64,000 bases of DNA from DASQPJ01 sp036268355 (GTDB lineage Bacteria > Actinomycetota > Actinomycetes > Sporichthyales > Sporichthyaceae), in the NCBI GenBank assembly GCA_036268355.1, contig DATAUG010000261.1, positions 18,674 to 82,673 on the forward strand, read 5' to 3'. The position numbers and the translations under genes are program-made. The notes beneath the pieces are model-generated. The model was not told the DNA's origin. It saw only the letters and a program-made list of their open reading frames with translations, and searched no databases. Numbering within the stretch: the first letter of the stretch is position 1; each line of letters opens with the position of its first letter. Below are positions 15,245 to 24,701 of the stretch, piece after piece.

Positions 15245-17418
15245 GTGGTGCTGTGCAGAGCGTTGATGAGCTCCAACGCTGCGTCGGGGATGACGGTCCC
15301 GGGGGTGAACACCAGGGCCGCCCCGGCCTCGTGCAACGGGGCGACGTCGGCGGGTGGGATGACCCCGCCGACCACCACCATCACGCCGCCGCCCCCGGCC
15401 TGCGCCAGCGCGCTCTTCAGCGCGGGCACCAGGGTCATGTGGCCCGCGGCCAACGAGGACACCCCGACGATGTGCACGTCGGCCTCGACGGCCTGCCGGG
15501 CGACTTCCTCCGGCGTCGAGAACAGCGGGCCCACATCGACGTCGAACCCGAGGTCGGCGAACGCCGTGGCGACGACCTTCTGGCCCCGGTCGTGCCCGTC
15601 CTGGCCCATCTTGGCGATCAGGATGCGTGGCCGCCGGCCGTGCGCCCGCTCGAACTCCGCCGCCGCCGCCCGGACCGCGGCGACCTTCGGGTTGTCGCCG
15701 GCCTCCGCGCGATACACGCCGGTGATCGTACGGATCGCACCGGAGTAGCGGCCGAAGACCGCCTCCATCGCATCCGACATCTCCCCGACGGTGGCATGCG
15801 CGCGGGCGGCCTCGATGGATCGGGCCAGCAGGTTGTCCGCCTCGCCCTGCGGGTTGCGCGCGGCTTCGGTCAACGCGGCCAGCGCAGCCTGGCATGACGC
15901 CTCGTCACGTTCCGCCCGAAGCCGCTTCAGCTTCGCAATCTGCGCCTCGCGGACCACCCGGTTGTCGACCGCGCGTACCTCGATCTCACTGTCGCCGCCG
16001 GCGACCCGGAAGCGGTTGACCCCGATCACGGTCTGGGTGCCGGAGTCGATGCGCGCCTGGGTGCGGGCCGCGGCCTCCTCGACCCGCATCTTGGGGATGC
16101 CCGCCTCGATCGCCTTGGCCATGCCGCCGGCAGCCTCCACCTCCTCGATGCGGGCCCATGCCCGGTGGGCCAACTCGTGGGTGAGCCGCTCGACGTAGGC
16201 ACTGCCGCCCCACGGGTCGATCACCCGGCAGGTCCCCGACTCGAGCTGCAGCAGCAGTTGGGTGTTGCGGGCGATCCGCGCCGAGAAGTCGGTCGGCAGC
16301 GCGAGCGCCTCGTCAAGCGCGTTGGTGTGCAGCGACTGCGTGTGCCCCTGGGTTGCGGCCATCGCCTCGACGCAGGTGCGCACCACATTGTTGAACACGT
16401 CCTGCGCGGTCAGCGACCAGCCCGAGGTCTGACAATGGGTGCGCAGCGACAACGACTTCTCCGACTTGGCGCCCTGCGATTTCACGATCTGCGCCCACAG
16501 CAGGCGGCCCGCCCGCATCTTGGCGACCTCCATGAAGAAGTTCATCCCGATCGCCCAGAAGAACGACAGCCGCGGGGCGAACACATCGATGTGCAGCCCC
16601 GAGCCGACACCGGCGCGCAGGTACTCCAGCCCGTCGGCCAGCGTGTAGGCCAGCTCCAGGTCGGCGGTCGCCCCGGCCTCCTGCATGTGATAGCCGGAGA
16701 TCGAGATCGAGTTGAACTTCGGCATGTGCGCCGAGGTGAACCCGAAGATGTCGGAGATGATCCGCATCGACGGCGCGGGCGGGTAGATGTAGGTGTTGCG
16801 GACCATGAACTCCTTGAGGATGTCGTTCTGGATGGTCCCGGTCAGCGCCTCCGGCTTGACCCCCTGTTCCTCGGCGGCGACCACATACAGCGCCAGGATC
16901 GGCAGCACGGCGCCGTTCATGGTCATCGAGACGCTCATCTTGTCCAACGGGATGCCGTCGAACAGTTGGCGCATGTCCAGGATCGAGTCGATCGCGACAC
17001 CGGCCATCCCGACGTCGCCGGTGACCCGGGGGTGGTCGGAGTCGTAGCCGCGGTGGGTCGGCAGGTCGAAAGCGATCGACAGCCCTTTCTGACCTGCCGC
17101 CAGATTCCTGCGGTAGAAGGCGTTCGACTCCGCCGCGGTGGAGAACCCGGCGTACTGGCGGATCGTCCACGGCTGGTTGACGTACATGGTCGGGTACGGG
17201 CCGCGCAGGAACGGCGCGATGCCCGGCATCGTCTGCAGGAAGTCCACCTCGCGCAGGTCGCCCTCGGTGTAGAGCGGGGCGACCTCGATGCCCTCCGGGG
17301 TCGCCCAGGACGCCTCGGCCGGCGTCCGGCCGGTCTGCGCCTGGAATTCTGAGGACCAGTCAGTTCCCTCGCCTGTCGTGGGCTCGGCCAACGCCACTGT
17401 GCTGAAGTCGGGGATCAT
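15238..17418 (-). CDS. mutB: Methylmalonyl-CoA mutase, large (catalytic) subunit
   Basis: 726 residues, normal length for the large subunit, which interconverts methylmalonyl-CoA and succinyl-CoA with adenosylcobalamin. The N-terminal TIM-barrel carries FDLPTHRGYDSDHPRV and FNSISISGYHMQEAGAT; the C-terminal cobalamin domain has the base-off motif MGQDGHDRGQKV, then GPLFSTPEEVA and VGGVIPPADV. ATGA overlap with mutA (17415-17418) indicates translational coupling. Its stop overlaps the GTGTCACCCC repeat at 15235-15244. With mutA and meaB it serves propionate, odd-chain and branched-chain acyl-CoA use, which fits the surrounding acyl-CoA genes. Confidence 0.97.
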   Translation of the reverse strand: MIPDFSTVALAEPTTGEGTDWSSEFQAQTGRTPAEASWATPEGIEVAPLYTEGDLREVDFLQTMPGIAPFLRGPYPTMYVNQPWTIRQYAGFSTAAESNAFYRRNLAAGQKGLSIAFDLPTHRGYDSDHPRVTGDVGMAGVAIDSILDMRQLFDGIPLDKMSVSMTMNGAVLPILALYVVAAEEQGVKPEALTGTIQNDILKEFMVRNTYIYPPAPSMRIISDIFGFTSAHMPKFNSISISGYHMQEAGATADLELAYTLADGLEYLRAGVGSGLHIDVFAPRLSFFWAIGMNFFMEVAKMRAGRLLWAQIVKSQGAKSEKSLSLRTHCQTSGWSLTAQDVFNNVVRTCVEAMAATQGHTQSLHTNALDEALALPTDFSARIARNTQLLLQLESGTCRVIDPWGGSAYVERLTHELAHRAWARIEEVEAAGGMAKAIEAGIPKMRVEEAAARTQARIDSGTQTVIGVNRFRVAGGDSEIEVRAVDNRVVREAQIAKLKRLRAERDEASCQAALAALTEAARNPQGEADNLLARSIEAARAHATVGEMSDAMEAVFGRYSGAIRTITGVYRAEAGDNPKVAAVRAAAAEFERAHGRRPRILIAKMGQDGHDRGQKVVATAFADLGFDVDVGPLFSTPEEVARQAVEADVHIVGVSSLAAGHMTLVPALKSALAQAGGGGVMVVVGGVIPPADVAPLHEAGAALVFTPGTVIPDAALELINALHSTTG

Positions 17419-18869
17419 TCGGTGCCCTTCGCCAGCTCCGCCTCCCAGCGGATCCGCGGCAGTCCACCGCCCACCGGTTCGGGCAACTCGGACCGATCAA
17501 GCAGTTTCTCATCGGCGATCGGGTACTTGGTGACCCCGACGATCGACTCGGTGCCCGCGGCGAGGGCCGCGAGATGAGCCTCGCGGGCGGCAGCGATTCG
17601 GTCGGCCACCCACCCGCTGCGCAGCGCGGCCACGATGCCGCCGGTCGCCTCGACCTCGGTGAACACCTGCCAGGCCGCTCGGGCCATGGCCTCGGTGAGC
17701 GACTCCACGTACCAGGCGCCGCCGGCCGGGTCCAGCACCGCGGTCATGTGCGACTCCTCGACCAGCAGCGTCGGGGTGTTGCGGGCGATCCGCCGGGCCA
17801 GGGCATCCGAGCGGCCCAGTGCGGCGTCGAACGGCCGCACGGTGATCGTGTCGGCGTCACCGACGCAGGCACCGAAGCAGGCCAGGGTCGCGCGCAGCAT
17901 GTTGTTCCACGGATCGTGCCGGGTCATCATCGGCCACGACGTCACGACGTGCTGGCGCTGCCCGGCGCTGGGCCCGGACTCCCCGCACACCTGCGCCACC
18001 CGGGCCCAGGTTCGCCGCGCCGCCCGCAGCTTCGCGATCGTGGCGAACTGGTCGGCGGTGGCGGCCAGGCGGAACTCGAGCTGGCCCAAGGCGCTGCGCA
18101 GGTCCAGGCCCACCTCGACCAGCGTGCGCAGCGCGGCCACCCCTGCGGCGAGGGCGAGTCCGAGTTCCTGGGCGTCGGTGGCGCCCGCGTCGTGATGGAC
18201 GAGGCCGTCCACCGCGACCGCGCGCAGGTTCGGCCAGGACAGGGCGACCCGAGGCGCCAGCCGGGCCACCGCGGCGGTCAGTTCGGCCGCCGCGGCGTCG
18301 TCGGCGGTCCGCGCCAGCGTGCCGACCGGGTCCAGTCCCAGGCAGCCGCTAACCGTGTGGCCGTCGTACCCACGAGCGACGGCGAGCGTGAGCAACATTT
18401 CGGCGGCCACGCCGCCGTCGACGCCGGAGTCCAGACTGATCCCGGCGACGTCCAACAGGACGTCGGACAGCACGCCGGACAGGTCCGCGACAGCGGTCGC
18501 GCCCGGGCCGACAGCCAACCAGAGCGAGGTGGCGCCCCCCGCCAGATCGTCGATGATCTGCTCGGCCGCAACCTTGGCGTCCGGGTCGGCGACCTGGGCC
18601 CGCACGTCCCAGCCGACGATGTTCCCGGCCGCGGTCCGGCCACGGGTGAACGGCGCCGCGCCCGGCAGGCCGGTCGGCGGCGGCGCGGAGGCGGCGGTGT
18701 ACAGCGGGGCGATCTCGACCTGGTCGGCGGTTCGTGAGGTCAATGCCGCCACCGCGGACGCGGCATCCGCAGCGGCGGTCCCCGAGCGCGCCAGCACCTT
18801 GGCCACCAGCGCCTGCCACTGCTCGAGCGTGGCCGTCGGGAATTGGGCGCCCAGCGTCAATTGCTGCAC
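17415..18869 (-). CDS. mutA: Methylmalonyl-CoA mutase, small subunit (short form)
   Basis: 484 residues related to the TIM-barrel part of MutB (IAPLYTA, RARRTWARVAQVCGE, HDPWNNMLRATLACFGA, DPAGGAWYVESLTEAMA). It is the non-catalytic partner of the heterodimeric mutase. Known small subunits are about 610-640 residues and end with a degenerate cobalamin-like domain; this one stops soon after the barrel (ending EAELAKGTE) and lacks that domain. GTG at 18869 lies 6 nt after TAGCCT, a leaderless arrangement. Overlaps mutB by ATGA. Confidence 0.92.
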   Translation of the reverse strand: MQQLTLGAQFPTATLEQWQALVAKVLARSGTAAADAASAVAALTSRTADQVEIAPLYTAASAPPPTGLPGAAPFTRGRTAAGNIVGWDVRAQVADPDAKVAAEQIIDDLAGGATSLWLAVGPGATAVADLSGVLSDVLLDVAGISLDSGVDGGVAAEMLLTLAVARGYDGHTVSGCLGLDPVGTLARTADDAAAAELTAAVARLAPRVALSWPNLRAVAVDGLVHHDAGATDAQELGLALAAGVAALRTLVEVGLDLRSALGQLEFRLAATADQFATIAKLRAARRTWARVAQVCGESGPSAGQRQHVVTSWPMMTRHDPWNNMLRATLACFGACVGDADTITVRPFDAALGRSDALARRIARNTPTLLVEESHMTAVLDPAGGAWYVESLTEAMARAAWQVFTEVEATGGIVAALRSGWVADRIAAAREAHLAALAAGTESIVGVTKYPIADEKLLDRSELPEPVGGGLPRIRWEAELAKGTE

Positions 18870-18875
18870 CCGAAC

Positions 18876-18881
18876 AGGCTA
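18876..18881 (-). promoter_or_regulatory. Putative leaderless -10 element of mutA
   Basis: Minus-strand TAGCCT followed by 6 nt and the GTG of mutA. It fits the actinobacterial leaderless pattern (TANNNT, 6-7 nt, start codon) seen at several other genes in this window. No Shine-Dalgarno sequence is visible. Confidence 0.5.
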
Positions 18882-18906
18882 TACCGACCGGTAACCACAT
18901 CGGGAA

Positions 18907-18929
18907 GCGCTCCGGTGACACCGGAGCGC
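18907..18929. terminator. Perfect 23-nt palindrome, likely terminator
   Basis: GCGCTCCGGTG, a central A, then CACCGGAGCGC: 11-bp arms without mismatch. It lies between the 3' end of the small ABM-like gene (18935) and the mutA promoter. Its core GGTGACACC is shared with the GGGGTGACACCCC repeats. No T-tract. Confidence 0.55.
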
Positions 18930-18934
18930 GCGGC

Positions 18935-19258
18935 TCACCGCGACGAGTTGAGCGGGGTGCCGGCGAACAGTTGCACGTTGTGCTCACGCTCGACGCGGAT
19001 CCCGCGTTGCGCGCGCTCCCGGTGCAGTTCGGCCAATGAGGCCGATGCCCGTTCGATCGCCTCCTTGGACGACCAGTAGGTGACGGCCGCCATGCGGCCC
19101 TCGGCGGTGTTGTTTCCCCAGTAGCCGAGCTGGAAGCCCGGGGCCTGCTCCAGCCGTCGTACGACGTCCTGGACGCTCTTGCGCATGTAATCGACCGTGG
19201 CCGCGTCCGACGGGTCGTCGGTCGCGAAGACGACTATCCGCATCCAGGTCTCGGACAC
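18935..19258 (-). CDS. Small ABM-like (dimeric alpha-beta barrel) protein, copy 1
   Basis: 107 residues, unrecognised at family level. It resembles a stress-responsive or antibiotic-biosynthesis-monooxygenase-like dimeric ferredoxin fold: PGFQLGYWGNNTAEGRMAAVTYWSSKEAIERA is a typical strand-helix pattern. It is a paralogue of the next gene (19291-19665), sharing LGYWG, MAAVTYWSS and NVQLF. GTG 19258 has AGGAG 7 nt upstream. Probably an accessory heme- or substrate-binding protein; no function is claimed. Confidence 0.75.
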   Translation of the reverse strand: MSETWMRIVVFATDDPSDAATVDYMRKSVQDVVRRLEQAPGFQLGYWGNNTAEGRMAAVTYWSSKEAIERASASLAELHRERAQRGIRVEREHNVQLFAGTPLNSSR

Positions 19259-19290
19259 ACGATCACTCCTGCTCTCGCTCAGTCTCTCGC

Positions 19291-19665
19291 TCAGTGACGA
19301 CTCCAGCGCCGTCGGCCTTTTGGTTCCTCCGGCTCGCCGGTCGCGCCCGGGGGGAGCGTGGGTACGGAGAACAGCTGCACGTTCTGGATGCTCTCCACCG
19401 AGATCCCGTGGGCGGCGCGTTGCTCGTGCAGTCGGATCAGCTGCGCGGTGGCTCGCTGGATCGCGTCCTCACTGCTCCAGTACGTCACCGCGGCCATGGT
19501 GCCCTCGTCGGGGTCGACACCCCAGTAGCCCAGACGAAAGCCCGGCTGGCCCTCCAGCATCGCCAACGTCTGGGTGGTGCTCTCCTTCATGTAGTCCAGC
19601 GCGGCTCGGTCGCCGATGTCCCGGGCCCGGTAGATGACCACCCGCAGCCAGGTCTCGCCGGACAT
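19291..19665 (-). CDS. Small ABM-like protein, copy 2
   Basis: 124 residues. Tandem paralogue of the downstream 107-residue protein, with aligned blocks GETWLRVVIY, PGFRLGYWGVDPDEGTMAAVTYWSSEDAIQRA and SIQNVQLF; it adds a basic C-terminal tail (EPKGRRRWSRH). ATG at 19665 has GGAGGAGG just upstream. The pair lies between mutA and an SDR gene and is likely co-transcribed, the upstream copy being this one. Confidence 0.75.
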   Translation of the reverse strand: MSGETWLRVVIYRARDIGDRAALDYMKESTTQTLAMLEGQPGFRLGYWGVDPDEGTMAAVTYWSSEDAIQRATAQLIRLHEQRAAHGISVESIQNVQLFSVPTLPPGATGEPEEPKGRRRWSRH

Positions 19666-19821
19666 CGCCCCTCCTCCGGTCGGCCAACCCGCTGGTCGAC
19701 TCAGCTTCCTCCGCGCGGTTGTGGCGGGCAAGTCACCCCTGGGCCGACCGGAGCCGGCCGCCTGATCGGTCGTCAGAACTCCGCTTAGCATGAGGCGGTC
19801 GATGCTGAGGAGGGCTGCACC

Positions 19822-20673
19822 ATGAGTCTGAAGGGCCGAACTTTGTTGATCTCCGGCGCGAGCCGGGGGATCGGCCTGGCGATCGCGTTGGCGGCCGCGC
19901 GCGACGGCGCCAACGTCGCGTTCGTCGCCAAGACGGCCGAGCCGCACCCGAAGCTGGAAGGCACGATCTACACCGCCGCGGCCGAGATCGAGCAGGCCGG
20001 CGGGCAGGCCCTGCCGATCCTGGGCGACGTGCGCGACGAGAACTCGGTGGCCGACGCGGTGGCCAAGACCGTCGACCGGTTCGGTGGGATCGACATCTGC
20101 GTCAACAACGCCAGCGCGATCAACCTCGCGCCGGTCGAGCACCTCGACGTCAAGCGCTACGACCTCATGCAGTCGATCAACGCTCGCGGAACTTTCCTGC
20201 TGTCCAAGGCCTGCATCCCGCATCTGAAGGCCGGTACCAACCCGCACATCCTCACGCTTTCCCCGCCGATCTCGCTGCGTCCGGATTGGTTGGGGGCGCA
20301 CGCCGGGTACACCGTGGCCAAGTTCGGCATGACCTTGCTGGCGCTGGGACTGGCGTCCGAGTTGGCGCAGGCCGGCGTGGCCTCGAATTCGCTGTGGCCA
20401 CGCACGCTGGTGGCCACCGCGGCGGTCCGCAACCTGCTCGGCGGCGACCAGGCGATGGCCCGGGCGCGCAAGCCCGAGGTGTACTCCGACGCGGCCTACC
20501 GGATCCTGACCTCGCCGAGCCAGGAGTGCACCGGCAACCAATTCCTCTGCGAGGACGTCCTGCTCGCCCACGGCGTCACCGACCTGTCGGTCTACGACGT
20601 CGTACCGGGTGGAAACCTGCAGGCCGACCTCTACGTCGACGACGTCAACCCGCCTGGCTACCAAGGCAACTGA
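19822..20673 (+). CDS. SDR-family oxidoreductase (HSDL2-like)
   Basis: 283-residue short-chain dehydrogenase. Cofactor motif ISGASRGIGLAIA near the N-terminus, structural NNAS block (CVNNASAINL) and the active-site YTVAKFG are in place, so it should be an active NAD(P)-dependent alcohol dehydrogenase or ketoreductase. The long loop KTAEPHPKLEGTIYTAAAEIE is typical of the HSDL2 branch associated with lipid metabolism. GGAGG lies 8 nt before ATG. Convergent with the quinone oxidoreductase gene, 22 bp apart. Confidence 0.92.
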   Translation: MSLKGRTLLISGASRGIGLAIALAAARDGANVAFVAKTAEPHPKLEGTIYTAAAEIEQAGGQALPILGDVRDENSVADAVAKTVDRFGGIDICVNNASAINLAPVEHLDVKRYDLMQSINARGTFLLSKACIPHLKAGTNPHILTLSPPISLRPDWLGAHAGYTVAKFGMTLLALGLASELAQAGVASNSLWPRTLVATAAVRNLLGGDQAMARARKPEVYSDAAYRILTSPSQECTGNQFLCEDVLLAHGVTDLSVYDVVPGGNLQADLYVDDVNPPGYQGN

Positions 20674-20695
20674 CGTACCGTCAGAACATGCGTCG

Positions 20696-21679
20696 TCAGG
20701 GGACGAGAATCACGCGGCCGACGGTTACCCCGTCGGCCAGCCGCTCCAGCCCGGCCGCGACCTCGCCGAGTCCGATCCGCTCGCCCACCAACGGCCGCAG
20801 TTTCCCCGCGGCGGTCAGGGCCGTCAGCTCGTCGTGGCACTTGCCGATCAGCCCGGGGTCCCTCTCGCGGTACAGCCCCCAGTGCAGGCCGATCACCGAA
20901 TAGTTCTTGATCAGCACGTGGTTCAACGCCGCCGACGGGATTGTGCCGCTCGCGAAACCGATCACCAGGATGCGTCCCTCGAACGCGACGCACTTGGTCG
21001 ACTGGGTGTAGGCCGCCCCGCCCACCGGGTCGTACACGACATCGACGCCACGGCCGTCGGTGGCCGCCTTCACCGCGGCGACCACGTCCTGCGCCTGCCG
21101 GTCGATCACCAGGTCCGCACCGAGGTCACGGGCCACCGCCGCCTTGGCCGCACCGCCGACCACCGCGATCACCCGCGCGCCGGCGGCCTTGCCGAGCTGC
21201 ACCGCGGCGCTGCCGACACCGCCGGCCGCGGCGTGCACCAGCAACGTCTCGCCCGGGCGCAGGTTGGTCCGCCGGTGCAGCGCGAACCAGCCGGTGTGGT
21301 AGGCGATCAGGAAGCCGCCCGCCGCGGCGTCGTCCAGCGTTTCCGGCGCGGGGTACGCGAAGCGCGCGTCCAGCACGGCGAACTCGGCGAAACCGCCGTG
21401 CGGAAGTACCGCCATGCCGATCACCCGTTGCCCTACCGGGAAACTGTCGACCCCCGGGCCCGCGTCGACCACCTCGCCGCACAGCTCGACCCCGGCGGTG
21501 AACGGCAGCGCGGGTTTGTCCTGGTAGATCCCGCGACACATCAGCACGTCCGGGAAGTTCGCCGCCGCGGCCCGCACCCGGACCAGCAGCTGCCCCGGGC
21601 CGGGCACCGGCACGTCGACCTCGCCGAGCCGGAGCACGTCGCGTGGCTCACCCACGCCGATGACCTGCCAGGCCTGCAT
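20696..21679 (-). CDS. NADPH:quinone oxidoreductase family protein (zinc-free MDR)
   Basis: 327 residues of the medium-chain dehydrogenase superfamily, quinone-reductase branch. The Rossmann motif is VHAAAGGVGSAAVQL; the N-terminal GroES-like domain lacks the catalytic zinc cysteines (AAAANFPDVLMCRGIYQ). Ends with the usual VTVGRVILVP. Start ATG 21679 is preceded by AAGGAG at a 7-nt spacing. Likely reduces quinones or enones using NADPH; it may act with the neighbouring SDR but runs convergently. Confidence 0.92.
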   Translation of the reverse strand: MQAWQVIGVGEPRDVLRLGEVDVPVPGPGQLLVRVRAAAANFPDVLMCRGIYQDKPALPFTAGVELCGEVVDAGPGVDSFPVGQRVIGMAVLPHGGFAEFAVLDARFAYPAPETLDDAAAGGFLIAYHTGWFALHRRTNLRPGETLLVHAAAGGVGSAAVQLGKAAGARVIAVVGGAAKAAVARDLGADLVIDRQAQDVVAAVKAATDGRGVDVVYDPVGGAAYTQSTKCVAFEGRILVIGFASGTIPSAALNHVLIKNYSVIGLHWGLYRERDPGLIGKCHDELTALTAAGKLRPLVGERIGLGEVAAGLERLADGVTVGRVILVP

Positions 21680-21727
21680 CTGCCGACTCCTTCCGGGGAC
21701 AAGCAGGGACGCGCCGGAGGGCGACGA

Positions 21728-22213
21728 TCAGTGGTACGAGCCGTGGGTGAGTGCCCGCGCGGGGTGCGGGATCTCCGGGCGGATGCGCGCCGCCAGCGCG
21801 GTCGCCGCCGCCGGGTCGCCGACTCCCGCCCAGGCCAGTACGGCCTGGATCGCCTCGCGGTCCAGGCCCTCCAGGTGGCGCAGCGCGTACGCGGCGCGGG
21901 TCGCCGGGAGAAGCCAGGCGAGTTCCTGGGTGTCGAGCGACGTGCTGGCGTACCGCAGGGCTCGGGTGGCCGAGGTCGCCCCGGTCGATCGCCGGCGGCC
22001 CGCGGTCAGCGCTCGCCGGACCACGTTCGCCCGAAGTTCTTGGTACTCGGCCGATTCGCCCTGGTCAGGCATGGGGCGCAGGGCCTGTTCGACGGCCATC
22101 CGGGCGATCATCGACCGTCGGTTGCCCAGAACCGGCGACAGGATCGTGTACGCCAGATGCACCAGTCGCGCTCGGTGCTCGGGCGTAGCCGTTTGTGCGG
22201 GCTTCCCGGTCAT
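21728..22213 (-). CDS. Hypothetical protein, sigma-factor-like
   Basis: 161 residues. Not firmly recognised. The C-terminal part, AYALRHLEGLDREAIQAVLAWAGVGDPAAATALAARI, looks like a sigma-70 region-4 helix-turn-helix, and the N-terminal LVHLAYTILSPVLGNRRSMIARMAVEQAL like a degenerate region 2. It could be a divergent sigma or a remnant that lost promoter recognition. Weak ribosome site GAGGAAG 10 nt before ATG. Divergent from the MMPL transporter gene, 49 bp after (on its strand upstream of) the quinone reductase. Confidence 0.6.
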   Translation of the reverse strand: MTGKPAQTATPEHRARLVHLAYTILSPVLGNRRSMIARMAVEQALRPMPDQGESAEYQELRANVVRRALTAGRRRSTGATSATRALRYASTSLDTQELAWLLPATRAAYALRHLEGLDREAIQAVLAWAGVGDPAAATALAARIRPEIPHPARALTHGSYH

Positions 22214-22446
22214 GGCGGAGTCGCTTCCTCCCGGTGGCGCACGAGGTCGGACCCGCGCTTGGAAAATGTTCCCATCTGTGATTGATGATCTTCATCCGGG
22301 GTATGCGCCCGCGTTCCCCGGGGCACGTCCGTTCGCACCTGCCATCTCGGGCCGAACGTCGGATGGCGGCAACAGTACGAGTCCGTACCTTGGAACGGGC
22401 TGTGGGATACGCGCGGCCCGCTGTGCTTGGGAAACGGGGTACCGGA

Positions 22447-24654
22447 TTGACCCGCTGGGCGGAGTTCGTACTGCGTCGCCGGAAGACGGTCGTGTTCTTC
22501 TGGCTGGCGATGGTCGTCGTGGGGGTGTTCAGCGCGGGGAAGACGTCCAACCGGTTGTCGGTCGACTTCTCGCTGCCGGGCCAACCCGGCTACGAGACGT
22601 CCAAGCAGATCATCGACACCTACGGCAACGGTGGCGAGATGGCGCCGTCGATCGTCGTGGTGACCGTGCCCGAAACAACCACGGTGCAGGCCCAGGCCAC
22701 GCGGATCGACGCGGTGTTCGACCAGATTCGCCAAGCCGTGCCCACCGACCGCATCGTGGACTACGCCTCGACGGCCAACCCGGTGTTCATCACCGCCGAC
22801 CAGCGCACCACCTATGCGCTCGCCTACCCGGCGATGTTCAAGTCGTTCACCCAGAAGCTGGACACCATCGCCATGCAACCGGTGATCGCCGCGGCCGAGG
22901 ACACGACCGGGTTCGACTGGGGCGTGACCGGCTACCAGCAGTTGGCCCAGGGCAGTTCGAAGTCCAACGGCCCCAGCGTGCTGACCGAGACGCTCTTCGG
23001 TGGGCTGGGCGCCTTGGCGGTGCTGGCGTTCCTGTTCGCCTCGTTCCTGGCCCTGGTCCCGTTGGTGATCGCCGCCGTCTCGATCCTGAGCACGTTCAGC
23101 CTCATCCTGCTCGGCACGTACGTGTTCAACATCAGCTTTGTCGTGCAGTTCCTGGTCGCCCTGGTCGGCCTGGGTGTGGCCGTCGACTACTCGCTGCTGC
23201 TGGTCAACCGCTGGCGTGAGGAGCGGGCCCACGGGCGCGAGAACCACGACGCCATCGTGACCGCGATGCGCTACGCCGGCCACGCCGTGGTCGCCAGCGC
23301 GGGCACCGTGGCAATCAGCCTGTGCGCGCTGCTGGTGATCCCGGTGCCGCTGCTGCGCAGCATGGGAATCGGGGGCATGCTGATCCCGCTGGTCAGCACC
23401 GCCGTCGTGATGACCCTGCTACCCGCGATTCTGGGCGGGATCGGGCCACGCGTGGACTGGCCGCGCATCCGCAACGAGAGCCGCGCCTCGCGCGCCTGGA
23501 CCGCGTGGACCCGCGGGGTCGTGCGGTTCCGGTGGCCGGTGGCGGTCGGCACGCTGGGCCTGCTGGTCGCGCTGCTCGTCCCGATCTTCGGCATCAAGAT
23601 CGGCCAGACCCAGACCGACTCGCTGGCGCACAGCGGTCCCGCGTACGCCCAGTTCCAGACGCTGACCGACGGCGGCGTGCCGACCGGCGTGGTCTCGCCG
23701 ATGGAGATTCTGGTCAAGGGTCCGGACGTGACCGACTCGGTCAACCGCGTCGTGGCCGCGGTCAAAACCGTGCCCGGCGTGTCCGCGATCCTGGCACCGG
23801 ACAACGCGGCATGGCGCAAGGACGGCACGGCGATCGTGGACGTGATTCCGACCGACGAGATCGTCGACTCCACTCAGGCGCACATCGCCGAGTCGGTCAA
23901 GTCCGCAATCTCCCGGATCCCGGGGGTGGTCGGCGTCACCGGCACCGGGCCCGCGGTGCTGGACTACATCAACGCCGTCTACAAGAACTTCCCGTACACC
24001 CTGGCGGTCATCGCGCTGGTGACGTTCCTGCTGCTGGTGCGGACGTTCCGGTCGATCCTGCTGCCGATCAAGGCCGTACTGCTGAACATCCTGTCGGTCG
24101 GTGCCACCTTCGGGGCCACCGTGCTGTTCTGGCAGGACGGGCACGGTTCCAAGCAGCTGTTCGGAATCGCACCCACCGGTGCGGTCGAGTTCTGGCTGCC
24201 GGTGCTGATCTTCGCGTTCCTGTTCGGGCTGTCGATGGACTACGAGGTGTTCATCCTGTCCCGGATGCGTGAGGAGTACGACCGGACCGGCAACACCGAC
24301 CTCGCGGTGGTGGAGGGCCTGGGGCGCACCGGGAGGTTGGTGACCGGCGCCGCGACGATCCTGTTCCTGTCCTTCCTCGCGCTGGCCTCCTCGCCCGGCA
24401 CGGACATCAAGGTCTTCGCCACCGCGTTGGGCATCGGGATCCTGCTGGACGCCACAGTGGTCCGGGCGCTGCTGGTCCCGGCGCTGGTGTCGTTGTTCGT
24501 CGAGTGGAACTGGTACCTGCCGGACTGGGTGGCCAAGGTGCTCCGGATCAAGCCGGTCGTCGCCCCCGACGGGCCGCGGGTACCGGCTCAGGCCACCGGG
24601 CCGGGGCAGATCGCGGAGATCCCCGCCGCGCAGATGGCCCGCTTCGAGCTGTAG
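22447..24654 (+). CDS. MMPL-family (RND-type) transporter
   Basis: About 735 residues. Actinobacterial MMPL lipid or drug exporter: one helix near the N-terminus (VVFFWLAMVVVGVFSAG), a periplasmic domain, a helix cluster with VALVGLGVAVDYSLLLVNRWREE, then a second repeat with FAFLFGLSMDYEVFILSRMREE. The two DY residues in these helices match the proton-relay positions. TTG 22447 is chosen because mature homology begins at LTRWAEFVLRRRK; GTG at 22423 and an ATG at 22282 are also in frame and no strong ribosome site decides. Substrate unknown. Confidence 0.9.
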   Translation: MTRWAEFVLRRRKTVVFFWLAMVVVGVFSAGKTSNRLSVDFSLPGQPGYETSKQIIDTYGNGGEMAPSIVVVTVPETTTVQAQATRIDAVFDQIRQAVPTDRIVDYASTANPVFITADQRTTYALAYPAMFKSFTQKLDTIAMQPVIAAAEDTTGFDWGVTGYQQLAQGSSKSNGPSVLTETLFGGLGALAVLAFLFASFLALVPLVIAAVSILSTFSLILLGTYVFNISFVVQFLVALVGLGVAVDYSLLLVNRWREERAHGRENHDAIVTAMRYAGHAVVASAGTVAISLCALLVIPVPLLRSMGIGGMLIPLVSTAVVMTLLPAILGGIGPRVDWPRIRNESRASRAWTAWTRGVVRFRWPVAVGTLGLLVALLVPIFGIKIGQTQTDSLAHSGPAYAQFQTLTDGGVPTGVVSPMEILVKGPDVTDSVNRVVAAVKTVPGVSAILAPDNAAWRKDGTAIVDVIPTDEIVDSTQAHIAESVKSAISRIPGVVGVTGTGPAVLDYINAVYKNFPYTLAVIALVTFLLLVRTFRSILLPIKAVLLNILSVGATFGATVLFWQDGHGSKQLFGIAPTGAVEFWLPVLIFAFLFGLSMDYEVFILSRMREEYDRTGNTDLAVVEGLGRTGRLVTGAATILFLSFLALASSPGTDIKVFATALGIGILLDATVVRALLVPALVSLFVEWNWYLPDWVAKVLRIKPVVAPDGPRVPAQATGPGQIAEIPAAQMARFEL

Positions 24655-24701
24655 CCGGAAGGCAGCGTCGGTCAAGCGGCGGCGGGCTCGGCGGGGCCGG
24701 G

